Source: DATBQN01 sp963755825 (GTDB taxonomy: Bacteria > Acidobacteriota > Thermoanaerobaculia > Multivoradales > UBA5704). From it: 64,000 bases of DNA. Each line of letters opens with the position of its first letter. Position 1 is the first letter of the stretch. The position numbers and the translations under genes were made by a program. Under the pieces are notes generated by a model that was given only the letters and a program-made list of their open reading frames with translations, was not told the origin of the DNA and searched no databases. Shown piece by piece: positions 1 to 10,742 of the stretch. The stretch covers positions 372,001-436,000 of the forward strand of contig CAVWLA010000003.1 in assembly GCA_963755825.1 (NCBI GenBank), read 5' to 3'.

Positions 1-1994
<1,994 letters not shown>

Positions 1995-2095
1995 CCGGTC
2001 GGGCTCCTCTCGGGCGATTCTCCGCGGTCGCGGAGCGCCTCCATTGTTCCATGTCTACGCCATGGCTGTCAGGCGCGGCCGGCGAGCCGCGACCG

Positions 2096-3106
2096 TCAGG
2101 GGACGGCGAGCAGCTCGCTGTCGAGGTCGCCCAGCTGGCGGCGGAAGTCGGCCTCGAGAGCGGCCTTGCGTTCGGCGGGGAGGAACGAGCAGCGCAGGGC
2201 GGCGAGCGAGAAACCGGCGAGCTCGGGGGCGCCGTAGCCGAAGGTCTCGGCGAGGCGCAGGTACTCGCGCGAGAGGTCGGTGTCGAAGAAGGGCGGATCG
2301 TCCGAGTTGACGGTCACCACGGCGCCGCCGCGGCGGAGGCGGTCGAAGGGGTGCTCGGCGAGCGACGGCACCACCCCCAGGCAGACGTTCGAGCTCGGGC
2401 AGACCTCGAGCGGGATGCCGCGGGCGGCGAGCTCGGCGACCAGCGACGGGTCCTCGACCGCGCGCACCCCGTGGCCGATGCGCTCCGGCTCGCAGACCTC
2501 GAGGACCGAGCGCACTGACGCCGGCCCGGCGTGCTCGCCGGCGTGGGCGACGCGGTGGAGGCCGGCGGCGGCGGCGGCCGCGAAGTGGCGGCGGAACGGC
2601 TCGTTGGGGAAGCCCGCCTCGATCCCCGAGAGGCCCAGCGCGACGACCCCGCGGCCCTGCCCGGCGAGCGCCCATTCGAGGGTGACGTCGGCGCGGCCGA
2701 CGTCCATGTTGCGGACGATGTCGGGGATGAGCTTGACGGCGACGCCGTGGCGCCGCTCGCCCTCGGCCATCGCCTCGTCGAGCGCCTGGCGCACCTCGCC
2801 GGCGACCGCACCCGCTGCGACGTGGGTCGAGATGGTGAAGTGGATCTCGCTGTAGACGACGTTCTGCGCCGCCTGCTGGGCGATGACGTCGAGCATGAGG
2901 AGCTGGAAGTCCTCGGGCGCCCTGAGCGAGCGCGAGCAGGTCAGGTAGACGTCGACGAACTGGCCGAAGTCCTTGAAGCGGAACCAGCGCTGCAGGCCCG
3001 CCTCGTCGTCGGCCGGCAGGCTGACGCCGTTGCGCCGCGCCAGGGCGAGCAGCACCGCCGGCCGCATGCTCCCCTCGAGGTGGACGTGGAGCTCGACCTT
3101 CGGCAT
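2096..3106 (-). CDS. add: Adenosine deaminase family protein
   Basis: Zinc amidohydrolase that deaminates adenosine (or, in relatives, adenine) in purine salvage. It has 336 residues, the normal length. Visible metal and catalytic motifs are HVHLEG at residues 7-12 (two zinc His), HAGEH (catalytic and metal-binding His), ERIGHG, and NSDDPPFFDTDL (zinc Asp). The exact substrate, adenosine versus adenine, cannot be settled by eye. The ATG at 3106 follows the coaD stop by 47 nt; no strong Shine-Dalgarno is visible, and the upstream in-frame codons lack another good start. It probably shares a transcript with coaD and the genes upstream. Confidence 0.92.
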   Translation of the reverse strand: MPKVELHVHLEGSMRPAVLLALARRNGVSLPADDEAGLQRWFRFKDFGQFVDVYLTCSRSLRAPEDFQLLMLDVIAQQAAQNVVYSEIHFTISTHVAAGAVAGEVRQALDEAMAEGERRHGVAVKLIPDIVRNMDVGRADVTLEWALAGQGRGVVALGLSGIEAGFPNEPFRRHFAAAAAAGLHRVAHAGEHAGPASVRSVLEVCEPERIGHGVRAVEDPSLVAELAARGIPLEVCPSSNVCLGVVPSLAEHPFDRLRRGGAVVTVNSDDPPFFDTDLSREYLRLAETFGYGAPELAGFSLAALRCSFLPAERKAALEADFRRQLGDLDSELLAVP

Positions 3107-3153
3107 GCGGCGGACGTAGCGCTCGAGGCGCCGGCCGCTCGGCGCAGGGCCGC

Positions 3154-3681
3154 TCAGCCGGGCACCTCCACACGGGCCGCCGCCGGCGCCGCCGAGCCGG
3201 GCCGCAGCCGCTGCCGGAGCCGCTCGAGGACCGCCTCGGGGACCAGCCCGGCGAGATCGCCGCCGAGGGCGTAGACCTCCTTCACCAGGCGGCTCGACAG
3301 GTAGCTGTAGTCCTCCCGCGGCATCATGAAGACGGTCTCCACCCGCGGGTTGAGGCGGCGGTTCATCAGAGCCATCTGGAACTCGTACTCGAAGTCCGAG
3401 ACGGCGCGCAGGCCGCGCACCACCGCCCGCGCCCCCACCCGGTCCATGAAGTCGACGAGCAGCCCCGAGAAGCTCTCCACCCGGCAGTCCGGCCACTGCG
3501 CCACCCGCTCCTGGATGATCTCCACCCGCTCGTCGACGCTGAAGAGCGGGCTCTTGCCCTCGTTCTGGAGGACGGCGATCAGCACCTCGTCGAAGAGCGG
3601 GCGGCAGCGCTCGATGATGTCGAGGTGACCGTTGTGGATGGGGTCGAAGGACCCGGGATAGACGGCGATCCGCTGGGGCAT
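3154..3681 (-). CDS. coaD: Phosphopantetheine adenylyltransferase
   Basis: Transfers AMP to 4'-phosphopantetheine to give dephospho-CoA, the penultimate step of CoA synthesis. The 175 residues include the nucleotidyltransferase motif GSFDPIHNGHLDI near the N-terminus (the HxGH signature is NGH), the conserved RGLRAVSDFEYEFQMALMN stretch, and YSYLSSRLVKEVY in place of the usual ISSTxVRE block near the end. The C-terminus carries a short Ala/Pro extension beyond the common 160-residue length. It is sandwiched between the beta-propeller gene and add on the same strand, with short gaps. Confidence 0.96.
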   Translation of the reverse strand: MPQRIAVYPGSFDPIHNGHLDIIERCRPLFDEVLIAVLQNEGKSPLFSVDERVEIIQERVAQWPDCRVESFSGLLVDFMDRVGARAVVRGLRAVSDFEYEFQMALMNRRLNPRVETVFMMPREDYSYLSSRLVKEVYALGGDLAGLVPEAVLERLRQRLRPGSAAPAAARVEVPG

Positions 3682-3699
3682 CGGGAGCTCCGCGCGCGC

Positions 3700-6000
3700 T
3701 CAGTGTCGGTGCGACAGGTCGTAGGTGGCGACATTGTACGCGGCGTCGGTCACCCGCAGCAGCACCATCGCCCCGGCCCTCGCCGGCGGCGGCAGGAGGA
3801 GCGTCTCCGTCTGCGCGTCGAGGAGGCCGTCCGCCGGCACCGCCGGCTTCCATTCGCCGGCGTCGACCGAGTAGACCGCCTCGCGGATGGGCGACAGAGC
3901 GTCGTGCACCGAGACCTGCAGCTTGCCGCCCTTCTCCACCACGCCGGTGAGGGCGGGCGGCGTCTGGTCGATGACCACCGGCTCGCTCACCTGCACCGCG
4001 GCGAGGCCGCTGCCGGGGTCGTTCGCCTTGCGGTCCGCGGCGACCAGCCGGAAGCGGTAGACGCCGTCCGGCAGCACCGTGGCGTCGAAGCTGTAGTGAT
4101 CCTCCTCGACGTCGTCGACCATCTTCAGCCAGCCGGCGTCCGCCGCGGGGTCGGCCGTCGTTGGCGACCCCGCGGGGCGGAAGGAGAGGGCGTAGACCAG
4201 CTTGTCGTCGTTGGGGTCGGAGGCCGTCCAGCGCAGCGTCCGATAGCCCTTCTTCCACAGCGTCTTCGAGCGGCCGGTGTCGTCGGCGGCGGTCTCCAGG
4301 GTGTTGAAGATGCCGTCCTTCGCCGGGTGGGCCGGCTCGTAGGCCTGGGTGCCGGGGTTGAAGGTCGCCGGCACCATGATCTGTCCCGGCTCGAGCGCCG
4401 TGAAGCTGTCGATGCGCGGCTTCAGGTTCTCCTGCCGGTAGGAGAGCTCGGTGGCGTAGAACCGCGGCGACGGGCCGGAGCTCGCCGCGAGCTCCGCCCG
4501 CCACTGGATGTAACGGCCGCGGGGGAGATGGGCGAGCGACACCTCGGCGGTCCTGGAGGCATCGGCGGCCGGCGTCCAGGGCGACCAGGTGCGGTCGGGC
4601 TCGCCGCTCATGCCGGTGCGGAAGGAGAGACGGACGGCGCTGCCCGCCGGCGCCTCGCCGCGCCAGCGGAAGCTGCCGAAGCTCGCCACCTGGCCGGCGT
4701 CGAGGGTGGCGCTGGTATAGGTGCCGTGCGCCTCGCGGTCGGCGGTCACCCGGTAGAGGGCAGCGGCGTTGGTGGTGGCGAAGGTGGGGCCGGGGCTGCC
4801 GGGGAGCAGGGCGACGATCTGCCGCTCGTCGACGTCCTTCTCGAGCAGCATCTGGTCGTTCGCCCAGCGGTAGAGCTTGCCCTCGAGGCCGGTGCCCACC
4901 CACAGCGCGCCGTCCTGCCAGAGCAGCGAGTAGATGGTGTCGTCGGCGAAGCTCCACAGCCGCTCGACGACCCCCGAGGGCGAGATGTGGAGGAGCTCGC
5001 TCTTGGCGGTGCCCTTGGCGGGGGCGACGACGGCGGCGCCGGGATCGCCCTCGACGCTGACGCTGACCGTCGGCTGCGGCTCGGCGGAGCGGCCGCGCCG
5101 GCCGCCCGCTCCCGCTCCCGGGCCGCCGCCCGCGGCGCCCGGCGGCGCCGGCGACGGGCTCGCCGCCGCCGGCTTGGTGAAGTCGCTCAGGCTGGAGTCC
5201 GCGGCGACCACCGCGGCGTAGAGGCTGCCGTCGGGCCCGGCGGCGAGGGCCACCACCTCCGGCTCGACGGCGTCGTAGACCGTCCGCGCCTGGCCGTCCT
5301 TGCCGACGCGGAGGATCAGCCCCTCGCCGGCGGTGCCGACGACGACGTCGCCGCCGGGGAGCGGCAGGAGCGAGCGCAGGTGGGTGTCCTCGCTGTCGTA
5401 GAGCACCCTACCCTGGCCCTTCCCCTCCACCCGGAAGAGCTTGCCCTGGGTGCCGGTGGCGACGAGGAGGGCGCCGTCGGCGCCGCGGGCGAGGGCCCAG
5501 ATGTAGGTCTCGCCGGGATCGAAATAGACCTCGGCCTTGCCGTACTCGGAGCCCTTGGCGCCCCCATCCCGCGCGCGCGGGATGCGGTAGACCTTGCCGC
5601 GCGGCGAGGTGCCGGCGAAGACGGTGCCGTCGCGATCGGCCCACACCGCGAAGACCTCGGGCTCGGGGGCCGCGAAGAGCTCGCTCACCTTCCCTTGGCG
5701 GTCGATCGCCAGCACCTTGCCGGAGCTGCCGGTGCCGACGACCCAGCCGTCGGGGAGGTCGGCGGCGGCGAAGAGGAAAGGCTCGCCGATGGCGGTCAGC
5801 CGCGCCGTGCGCGGCGCCAGCTCGACGCTCCCCAGGGCGTCGACGCTCACCCCGGAGAGGGTGCCGGCGAGGAAGGCCGACTGGCTCTGGGTGCGGAAGA
5901 TCTTCACCTGCGTGGCGCCCGCCGGGGCCGTGGCGGCGAGCGCGGCGAGACCGGCGGCGAGGCAGACCAACGACCGGATCTGCGATCGGAGCGAGCTCAT
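3700..6000 (-). CDS. Secreted beta-propeller protein with C-terminal Ig/Fn3-like region, partner of S55 peptidase
   Basis: Function unknown. The 766-residue protein starts with a signal peptide (hydrophobic stretch ending ATAPAGAT around residue 28). Residues about 30-370 contain repeated strands of the type GTVFAGTSPRGKVYRI, GALLVATGTQGKLFRV, GDVVVGTAGEGLILRV and GALWVGTGLEGKLYRW, which look like blades of a beta-propeller. A low-complexity Gly/Pro/Ala linker (near residues 260-285) interrupts them. The C-terminal third has Ig/Fn3-like strands and Asp/Asn-rich loops (ASDPNDDKLVYALSF). Its ATG overlaps the stop of the S55 peptidase gene in an ATGA, so the two are probably translated together; a role as scaffold or substrate receptor for that peptidase is inference. 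Confidence 0.8.
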   Translation of the reverse strand: MSSLRSQIRSLVCLAAGLAALAATAPAGATQVKIFRTQSQSAFLAGTLSGVSVDALGSVELAPRTARLTAIGEPFLFAAADLPDGWVVGTGSSGKVLAIDRQGKVSELFAAPEPEVFAVWADRDGTVFAGTSPRGKVYRIPRARDGGAKGSEYGKAEVYFDPGETYIWALARGADGALLVATGTQGKLFRVEGKGQGRVLYDSEDTHLRSLLPLPGGDVVVGTAGEGLILRVGKDGQARTVYDAVEPEVVALAAGPDGSLYAAVVAADSSLSDFTKPAAASPSPAPPGAAGGGPGAGAGGRRGRSAEPQPTVSVSVEGDPGAAVVAPAKGTAKSELLHISPSGVVERLWSFADDTIYSLLWQDGALWVGTGLEGKLYRWANDQMLLEKDVDERQIVALLPGSPGPTFATTNAAALYRVTADREAHGTYTSATLDAGQVASFGSFRWRGEAPAGSAVRLSFRTGMSGEPDRTWSPWTPAADASRTAEVSLAHLPRGRYIQWRAELAASSGPSPRFYATELSYRQENLKPRIDSFTALEPGQIMVPATFNPGTQAYEPAHPAKDGIFNTLETAADDTGRSKTLWKKGYRTLRWTASDPNDDKLVYALSFRPAGSPTTADPAADAGWLKMVDDVEEDHYSFDATVLPDGVYRFRLVAADRKANDPGSGLAAVQVSEPVVIDQTPPALTGVVEKGGKLQVSVHDALSPIREAVYSVDAGEWKPAVPADGLLDAQTETLLLPPPARAGAMVLLRVTDAAYNVATYDLSHRH

Positions 6001-8060
6001 CGGCCGCTCCCCGCGACGGCGCCCGACCGGGCGCCCGGTGCCGGCGGCGCGGCTGGAGCCGGGGCGGGAGCGTTCCCACCGCGGCTCGCCGGTCCCTCCT
6101 TGCCCCCCGTCTCGCCGGGCGGCAGGGCCTCCCGCCGGCGGACGTCGAGGTCGACCTTGACCAGGCCGTCGATGGGCGCCGGCAGGCGCTCGACCTGCTG
6201 CTGGGCGATCGCCATGCGCAGCGGCACGGCGCTCCCCGACGCGGCGGCCGTCCACAGCGAGCGCACCGAGGCAGGCAGCCGCGGCATCGCCTCGCCGGCG
6301 ACGGAGAGCCCGGAGCCGCCGAAGACCCCCATCACCACCAGATCGCGCCGCGAGTGGAAGGAGCGCAGCAGGGCGAGAGCCTGGTTGAAGGAGAGCGGCT
6401 CGCCGGGCTGCAGCGAGAGGCGCGCCGCGTCGGCGCTGGCGCCATCGCCGACGAGCAGCGAGTAGCGGCCGTCCGGCAGATCCTCGGGGAGATGGACGGA
6501 GGTGGTGCGGCGATAGCGGTCGCCGCGATAGGGCACGAGGTCGATGTCGAGGGTCACCGTGTCTCCGGGCCGCACCACGGCGTGGTCGGCATGGGCGTCG
6601 ACGAGGGTCGCCGAGCGGATCTTGGCCGACTGGGTCAGCCGCACGTCGATCGACTCGATGCGCACCTTCTCGAGCGGGTTCTGCGTCAGGTACGAGGCGA
6701 GGGCGATGACGAACGACGCCGTCTCGCTGCCGGCGGTGTCGCCGTCGAAGCTCTGGCGGATGTCGAGGTCGCCGTGGCCGGCGAGGCGGAAGCGCGCCTC
6801 GAGGTCGAGCCCCTGCGGGCCGCTCGCGTAGCTCGCCGAGTCGAGGCCGGCGGTGAGCGAGCTGCCGACGAGGAGCGGCATGAGCTGCGGCAGCGCGGCG
6901 AGCCGCATGTGGAAGGTGTGCGGCACCGGCCCGACGACCTCGAGCGTCATCGGCACCATCGGCGCGGTGAGCCCGAGGCGGCCCTCGATCCCCACCTGGC
7001 GGTCCTGCTCGAAGGCGCCGACGACGTCGCCGATGTTGGCGATCTTGAACGACGAGTACTGGCTGGCGAGGACGGTGACGACGTCGGCCGTCGCCATCGG
7101 CACGCGCACCGGCCCGAGGCCGAGGAAAGGGTGGCCGAAGGCGAAGATCTGGTCGCCGATGCGGTCGGTGACGGTGCCGGTCGCGGCAAGCGAGAAGTCG
7201 CCGTCGACGAGGACGGCGGAGACCGAGCCGCCGGGGATGAGCTTCGCCGGGTCCGCCGGGCCGGGCGCGTGGCCGACGACCGTCGCCTGCGCCGACCGAG
7301 CGCCGTCGATGCCCCCGCCTCCTGCCGCCGCCGACGTGCGGCCGCCGGGCGCCACGTTGCCGAGCGCCGTCTTCAGCAGGGCGAGCGAGCCCTCGCCGAA
7401 GCCGGCGGCCGACCACTGGAGGGCGGGGACGGCGCCGGCCAAGAGGTGCGGTTGGAGCGCCTTCCACTGGCGCTCGAGGAGGTCGGCCGGGATGCGGGCG
7501 GCGGCGAGGTCGGCGAGCCCCACCGGCGGCAGCGGCGGTGCCGGCGCCGGCACCGGGTTCGGCGCCTCGATGGGGGGCACTCTCGATTTCACTCCCGATT
7601 GCACTCCCGAAATGCGGTGCATCGATTCGATCGGGGTGATGCCGGCGATCGCCTCGCGCGAGAACGGCCAGCCGAAGGCCACCGCGCCCGCCAGGCGGCC
7701 GTCGAGGAAGACCGGGCTGCCGCTCATGCCGGCGACGACTCCGCTCTGCTCCAACCCCTTGCCGGTCAGCCGCGCCAGGATGTAGCTGGTGTCGGGGCTG
7801 ACGTTGCGCATGACGCCCACCACCTCGACCTCGAAGCGCTCCGGCACGGCGCCGGCGAAGACGGAGAGGCCGTAGCCGCGCTGGCCGACGCGCACCTCGC
7901 CGAGGTCGATGGTGGGGAGCGGCGCCCCGAGGGCCTGCACGGGGGGGACCGGGGCGGGGAGCGGCGACGAGGGCAGCGGCGGGGCGGCGAGCGCCGCCGC
8001 GGGGAGCAGCCCCAGCAGGGACGACAGCAGCAGGAGGCGGGGGGCGCGGAGCGGGGTCAT
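5997..8060 (-). CDS. SpoIVB-type S55 peptidase domain protein, exported
   Basis: Predicted exported serine peptidase of the S55 (SpoIVB) family, 687 residues. It has a clear signal peptide (LLLLSSLLGLLPAAALAAPP, residues about 9-28). Conserved blocks are the catalytic-Ser motif VVAGMSGSPVFLDGRLAGAV near residue 120, followed by ITPIE, and FGHPFLGLGPVRVPM near residue 310. The rest resembles the long acidobacterial members of the family rather than the sporulation protease of Bacillus, and there are no sporulation genes nearby. The start at 8060 is supported by GAGGATCGACC before the ATG; a longer reading frame upstream lacks this. It overlaps tsaC by 4 nt upstream and the propeller gene by 4 nt downstream, forming a recN-tsaC-S55-propeller run. 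Confidence 0.85.
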   Translation of the reverse strand: MTPLRAPRLLLLSSLLGLLPAAALAAPPLPSSPLPAPVPPVQALGAPLPTIDLGEVRVGQRGYGLSVFAGAVPERFEVEVVGVMRNVSPDTSYILARLTGKGLEQSGVVAGMSGSPVFLDGRLAGAVAFGWPFSREAIAGITPIESMHRISGVQSGVKSRVPPIEAPNPVPAPAPPLPPVGLADLAAARIPADLLERQWKALQPHLLAGAVPALQWSAAGFGEGSLALLKTALGNVAPGGRTSAAAGGGGIDGARSAQATVVGHAPGPADPAKLIPGGSVSAVLVDGDFSLAATGTVTDRIGDQIFAFGHPFLGLGPVRVPMATADVVTVLASQYSSFKIANIGDVVGAFEQDRQVGIEGRLGLTAPMVPMTLEVVGPVPHTFHMRLAALPQLMPLLVGSSLTAGLDSASYASGPQGLDLEARFRLAGHGDLDIRQSFDGDTAGSETASFVIALASYLTQNPLEKVRIESIDVRLTQSAKIRSATLVDAHADHAVVRPGDTVTLDIDLVPYRGDRYRRTTSVHLPEDLPDGRYSLLVGDGASADAARLSLQPGEPLSFNQALALLRSFHSRRDLVVMGVFGGSGLSVAGEAMPRLPASVRSLWTAAASGSAVPLRMAIAQQQVERLPAPIDGLVKVDLDVRRREALPPGETGGKEGPASRGGNAPAPAPAAPPAPGARSGAVAGSGR

Positions 8061-8770
8061 GGTCGATCCTCGGTCTTCCTCGGCGGGCCGCCGGCGGCCG
8101 CGCCGTCCACGTTCGTTCCTACAACACGCCCACCCGGCCATTTCTTCGCCGCGGCCTCGGCGAGGAGCGCCGCGAGCTCGGCCGGCGGAAAGGCGCCGGC
8201 GCGGAGCACCTCGAGGCCGCCCGGCGTCGGGCGCACCAGGGTCGACGGCGGACCGCCGGCGAGGGTGCCGCCGTCGACGAGGGCGGCGTCCTCGCCGGCG
8301 AGGAGCGCCGCCGCCGCCGCCGCCGTCATCGCCGGCTCGCCGCCGCTCGGGTTGGCGCTGGTCGCGGTGAGGCCGCCGCCGAGCTCTCTCAAGAGGGTGC
8401 GCAGGCGGGGGTGGCGCGGTACGCGCACGGCGAGGGAGAAGAGGCCGGCCGCGGCGGGGAGGGGTCGGGCGATGGGGAGGACGGCGGTCAACGCGGCGGG
8501 CCAGCGGCTGGCGAGCATGGCGAGTATAGGCAGGTCGGGATCGATTCCCAAGGCGGCGAGCTGGTCGACGCCGGCGACCACCACCGGCAGCGGCATGCCC
8601 GCGTCGCGCGCCTTGATCCGATAGACCGCCTCGACCCCGCGGCGGTTCCAGGGGTCGACCGCCAGGCCGTAGCTCGACTCGGTGGGGATGGCGAGGACGC
8701 CGCCGCGGGCGAGGAGGGCGGCGAGCGGCGCCACCGGCTCGCCGAAGCGCCAGACGAGGAGCGGGCTCAC
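8057..8770 (-). CDS. tsaC: L-threonylcarbamoyladenylate synthase (TsaC/YrdC type)
   Basis: Makes threonylcarbamoyl-AMP from threonine, bicarbonate and ATP for the t6A37 modification of ANN-decoding tRNAs. The 237 residues carry the YrdC-domain hallmarks IPTESSYGLAVDP (nucleotide site), the basic segment VYRIKARDAGMPLPVV, SLAVRVPRHPRL and TATSANPSGGEPA. It lacks the C-terminal extra domain of full-length Sua5. It starts with GTG at 8770, inside the recN stop (GTGA overlap), so its translation is probably coupled to recN. The C-terminus has a Pro/Gly/Ala-rich tail that the usual family length does not require. Confidence 0.93.
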   Translation of the reverse strand: MSPLLVWRFGEPVAPLAALLARGGVLAIPTESSYGLAVDPWNRRGVEAVYRIKARDAGMPLPVVVAGVDQLAALGIDPDLPILAMLASRWPAALTAVLPIARPLPAAAGLFSLAVRVPRHPRLRTLLRELGGGLTATSANPSGGEPAMTAAAAAALLAGEDAALVDGGTLAGGPPSTLVRPTPGGLEVLRAGAFPPAELAALLAEAAAKKWPGGRVVGTNVDGAAAGGPPRKTEDRP

Positions 8771-10578
8771 GGCGCGGCGCGCGGGCGGCGCGCGGCGCGT
8801 ACCGGCGGCGCCGTCGCCGCCCCGGCGCCGGCGAGCGGCGCCTCGTCGGGCCGCCCGGCGGCGGCGATCAGCTCGCGGGCGTGGGAGAGCGAGAGGGCGG
8901 TCACCTCGCTGCCGGCGAGCATGCGCGCCACCTCCTCCACCCGCGCCGCCGCCGGCAGCTCCTCGACGGCCACCGCGGTGCGCCCGCCGGCCACCTGCTT
9001 GGCCACCCGGAAGTGGAGATCGGCGTGGCTCGCCACCTGGGGCAGGTGGGTGACGGCGAGGATCTGGCCGCCGCGGGCGAGCCGCTGCAGCTTCTTGCCG
9101 AGCGCCGCCGCCTGGGCGCCGCCGACGCCGGCGTCGACCTCGTCGAAGACCAGGGTCGGCCGCCCCGCCTCGCCCTCACCGCGGGCGGCGAGCTGGAGGG
9201 CGAGGTAGATGCGCGACAGCTCGCCGCCCGAGGCGATGCGCGCCAGCGGGCGCGGCTCCTCGCCGGGGTTGGGGGCGAACTGGAAGCTCACCTGGTCGAT
9301 GCCGGCGGGCCCGAAGTCGACCGGCTCGCCGGCGACCTCGAGCGGGCTCCCCTCGCGGCGCCGGTGCTCGAGGCCGACGGCGAGCCGCGCCCGGCCGAGC
9401 CCGAGGTCGGCGAGCTCGCCCTCGATCGCCGCGGCGAGCGCCGCCCCCCAGGCGGCGCGGGCCGCCGAGAGCGCGAGCGCCGCCTCGCGGTAGGCGGCGA
9501 GCGCCGCGGCGGCCCGCTCGGCGAGCGCGCCGTGGTCCTCGCCGTCGCCTTCGAGCTCGGCGATCTCGGCCTCCATCTCGGCGCGCCGCGCCAGCACCTC
9601 GGCGGCGCCGCCGCCGGCGCCGGCGTAGCGCCGGCAGAGGCGGAGCAGCAGCTCGAGCCGCTGCTCGGCGGCCTCCAGGCGCGCCGGATCGGCCTCGAAG
9701 ATGTCGAGCCGGCGGGCGAGGGCGGCGGCGAGGTCAGTGATCAGGATGCGCGCCTCCTCGAGCTGCCTCCCCCACTCCGCCGCCTCCGGCACCCAGACCT
9801 CGATATCGACGAGGAGGGCGCGGCTGCGCGCCACCCGCTCGTCGGCCGCCCCCTCGTCCTCGGCGAGCAGGGCGAGCGAGCCGGCGAGGGCGGCGACGAT
9901 CGCCTCGGCGTGGCGCAGCCCGTCGCGCTCCGCCCGCAGCGCCGCCTCCTCGCCGGCGGCGAGATGGGCGGCGTCGATCTCGGCGGCGGCGAAGCGCAGG
10001 TGCTCGAGCCGCTCGGCCCGCGCGCGGTCGGAGCCGGAGAGGTGCTCCAACCGCTCGGCCAGCCGGCGGTGCTCGGCGAAGGTGCGGGCGGTCGCGGCGA
10101 GGAGCGCCGCCGCCTCGGCGCCGCCGGTGGCGTCCAGCCAGACGCGCTGCAGGCCGGGGTCGACGAGCCCCAGCTCGTCGCGCTGGCCGTGGATGCGCAG
10201 GAGACCCGGGGCGAGCTCAGCGAGCAGGCGCAGCGTCGCCGGCTGATCGTTGACGAAGACGCGGTTGCGGCCGCTGCGCGAGATCTCGCGGCGGACGAGG
10301 AGCTCCTCGCCCTCCCCCGGCACCTCGAGGCCGGCGCCGGCGAGGAGCTCGCGGCCGCCCGCGCCGGGGTCCGAGAAGACGCCGGAGACGGTGAGCGTCT
10401 CGGCGCCGGTGCGGATGAGGTCGGCGTCGGCGCGCGCCCCCGAGAGGAGGGCGAGCGAGTCGACGACGATCGACTTGCCGGCGCCGGTCTCGCCGGAGAG
10501 GACGTTGAAGCCGGCGCCGAGCTCGAGCGCGGCGGACTCCATGACGGCCAGGTTCTTGACGTGGAGCTCGCGGAGCAC
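8767..10578 (-). CDS. recN: DNA repair protein RecN
   Basis: SMC-like ATPase acting in double-strand-break repair. It has 603 residues, including an unrelated Pro/Ala-rich C-terminal tail of about 30. The N-terminal Walker A is GETGAGKS near residues 31-38 within FNVLSGETGAGKSIVVDSLA. The middle 150-350 region is rich in Ala/Glu/Leu/Arg as expected for the coiled-coil arms. The C-terminal ATPase half has the signature IASGGELSRIYLAL and Walker B LVFDEVDAGVGGAQA. The start is GTG at 10578, giving MLRELHVKNLAVMESAALEL, which matches the usual RecN N-terminus. It is divergent from the S9 peptidase gene, so 10579-10742 should hold both promoters. Confidence 0.96.
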   Translation of the reverse strand: MLRELHVKNLAVMESAALELGAGFNVLSGETGAGKSIVVDSLALLSGARADADLIRTGAETLTVSGVFSDPGAGGRELLAGAGLEVPGEGEELLVRREISRSGRNRVFVNDQPATLRLLAELAPGLLRIHGQRDELGLVDPGLQRVWLDATGGAEAAALLAATARTFAEHRRLAERLEHLSGSDRARAERLEHLRFAAAEIDAAHLAAGEEAALRAERDGLRHAEAIVAALAGSLALLAEDEGAADERVARSRALLVDIEVWVPEAAEWGRQLEEARILITDLAAALARRLDIFEADPARLEAAEQRLELLLRLCRRYAGAGGGAAEVLARRAEMEAEIAELEGDGEDHGALAERAAAALAAYREAALALSAARAAWGAALAAAIEGELADLGLGRARLAVGLEHRRREGSPLEVAGEPVDFGPAGIDQVSFQFAPNPGEEPRPLARIASGGELSRIYLALQLAARGEGEAGRPTLVFDEVDAGVGGAQAAALGKKLQRLARGGQILAVTHLPQVASHADLHFRVAKQVAGGRTAVAVEELPAAARVEEVARMLAGSEVTALSLSHARELIAAAGRPDEAPLAGAGAATAPPVRAARRPRAAP

Positions 10579-10742
10579 GAGAGGTGGGTGTCGGGATCGC
10601 GATCGAGATCGGCTGCGGCGAGGTGGCCCCGACCGAGAACGGCCGGTGCTCTGATTCCGCTATTCTAGGCGCAAGCGTCCACGGACTCGCCATGCCCGCC
10701 GCCGGCCGGCACCGCGAGCCGCCCCGACCGCGGAGACCTCCC

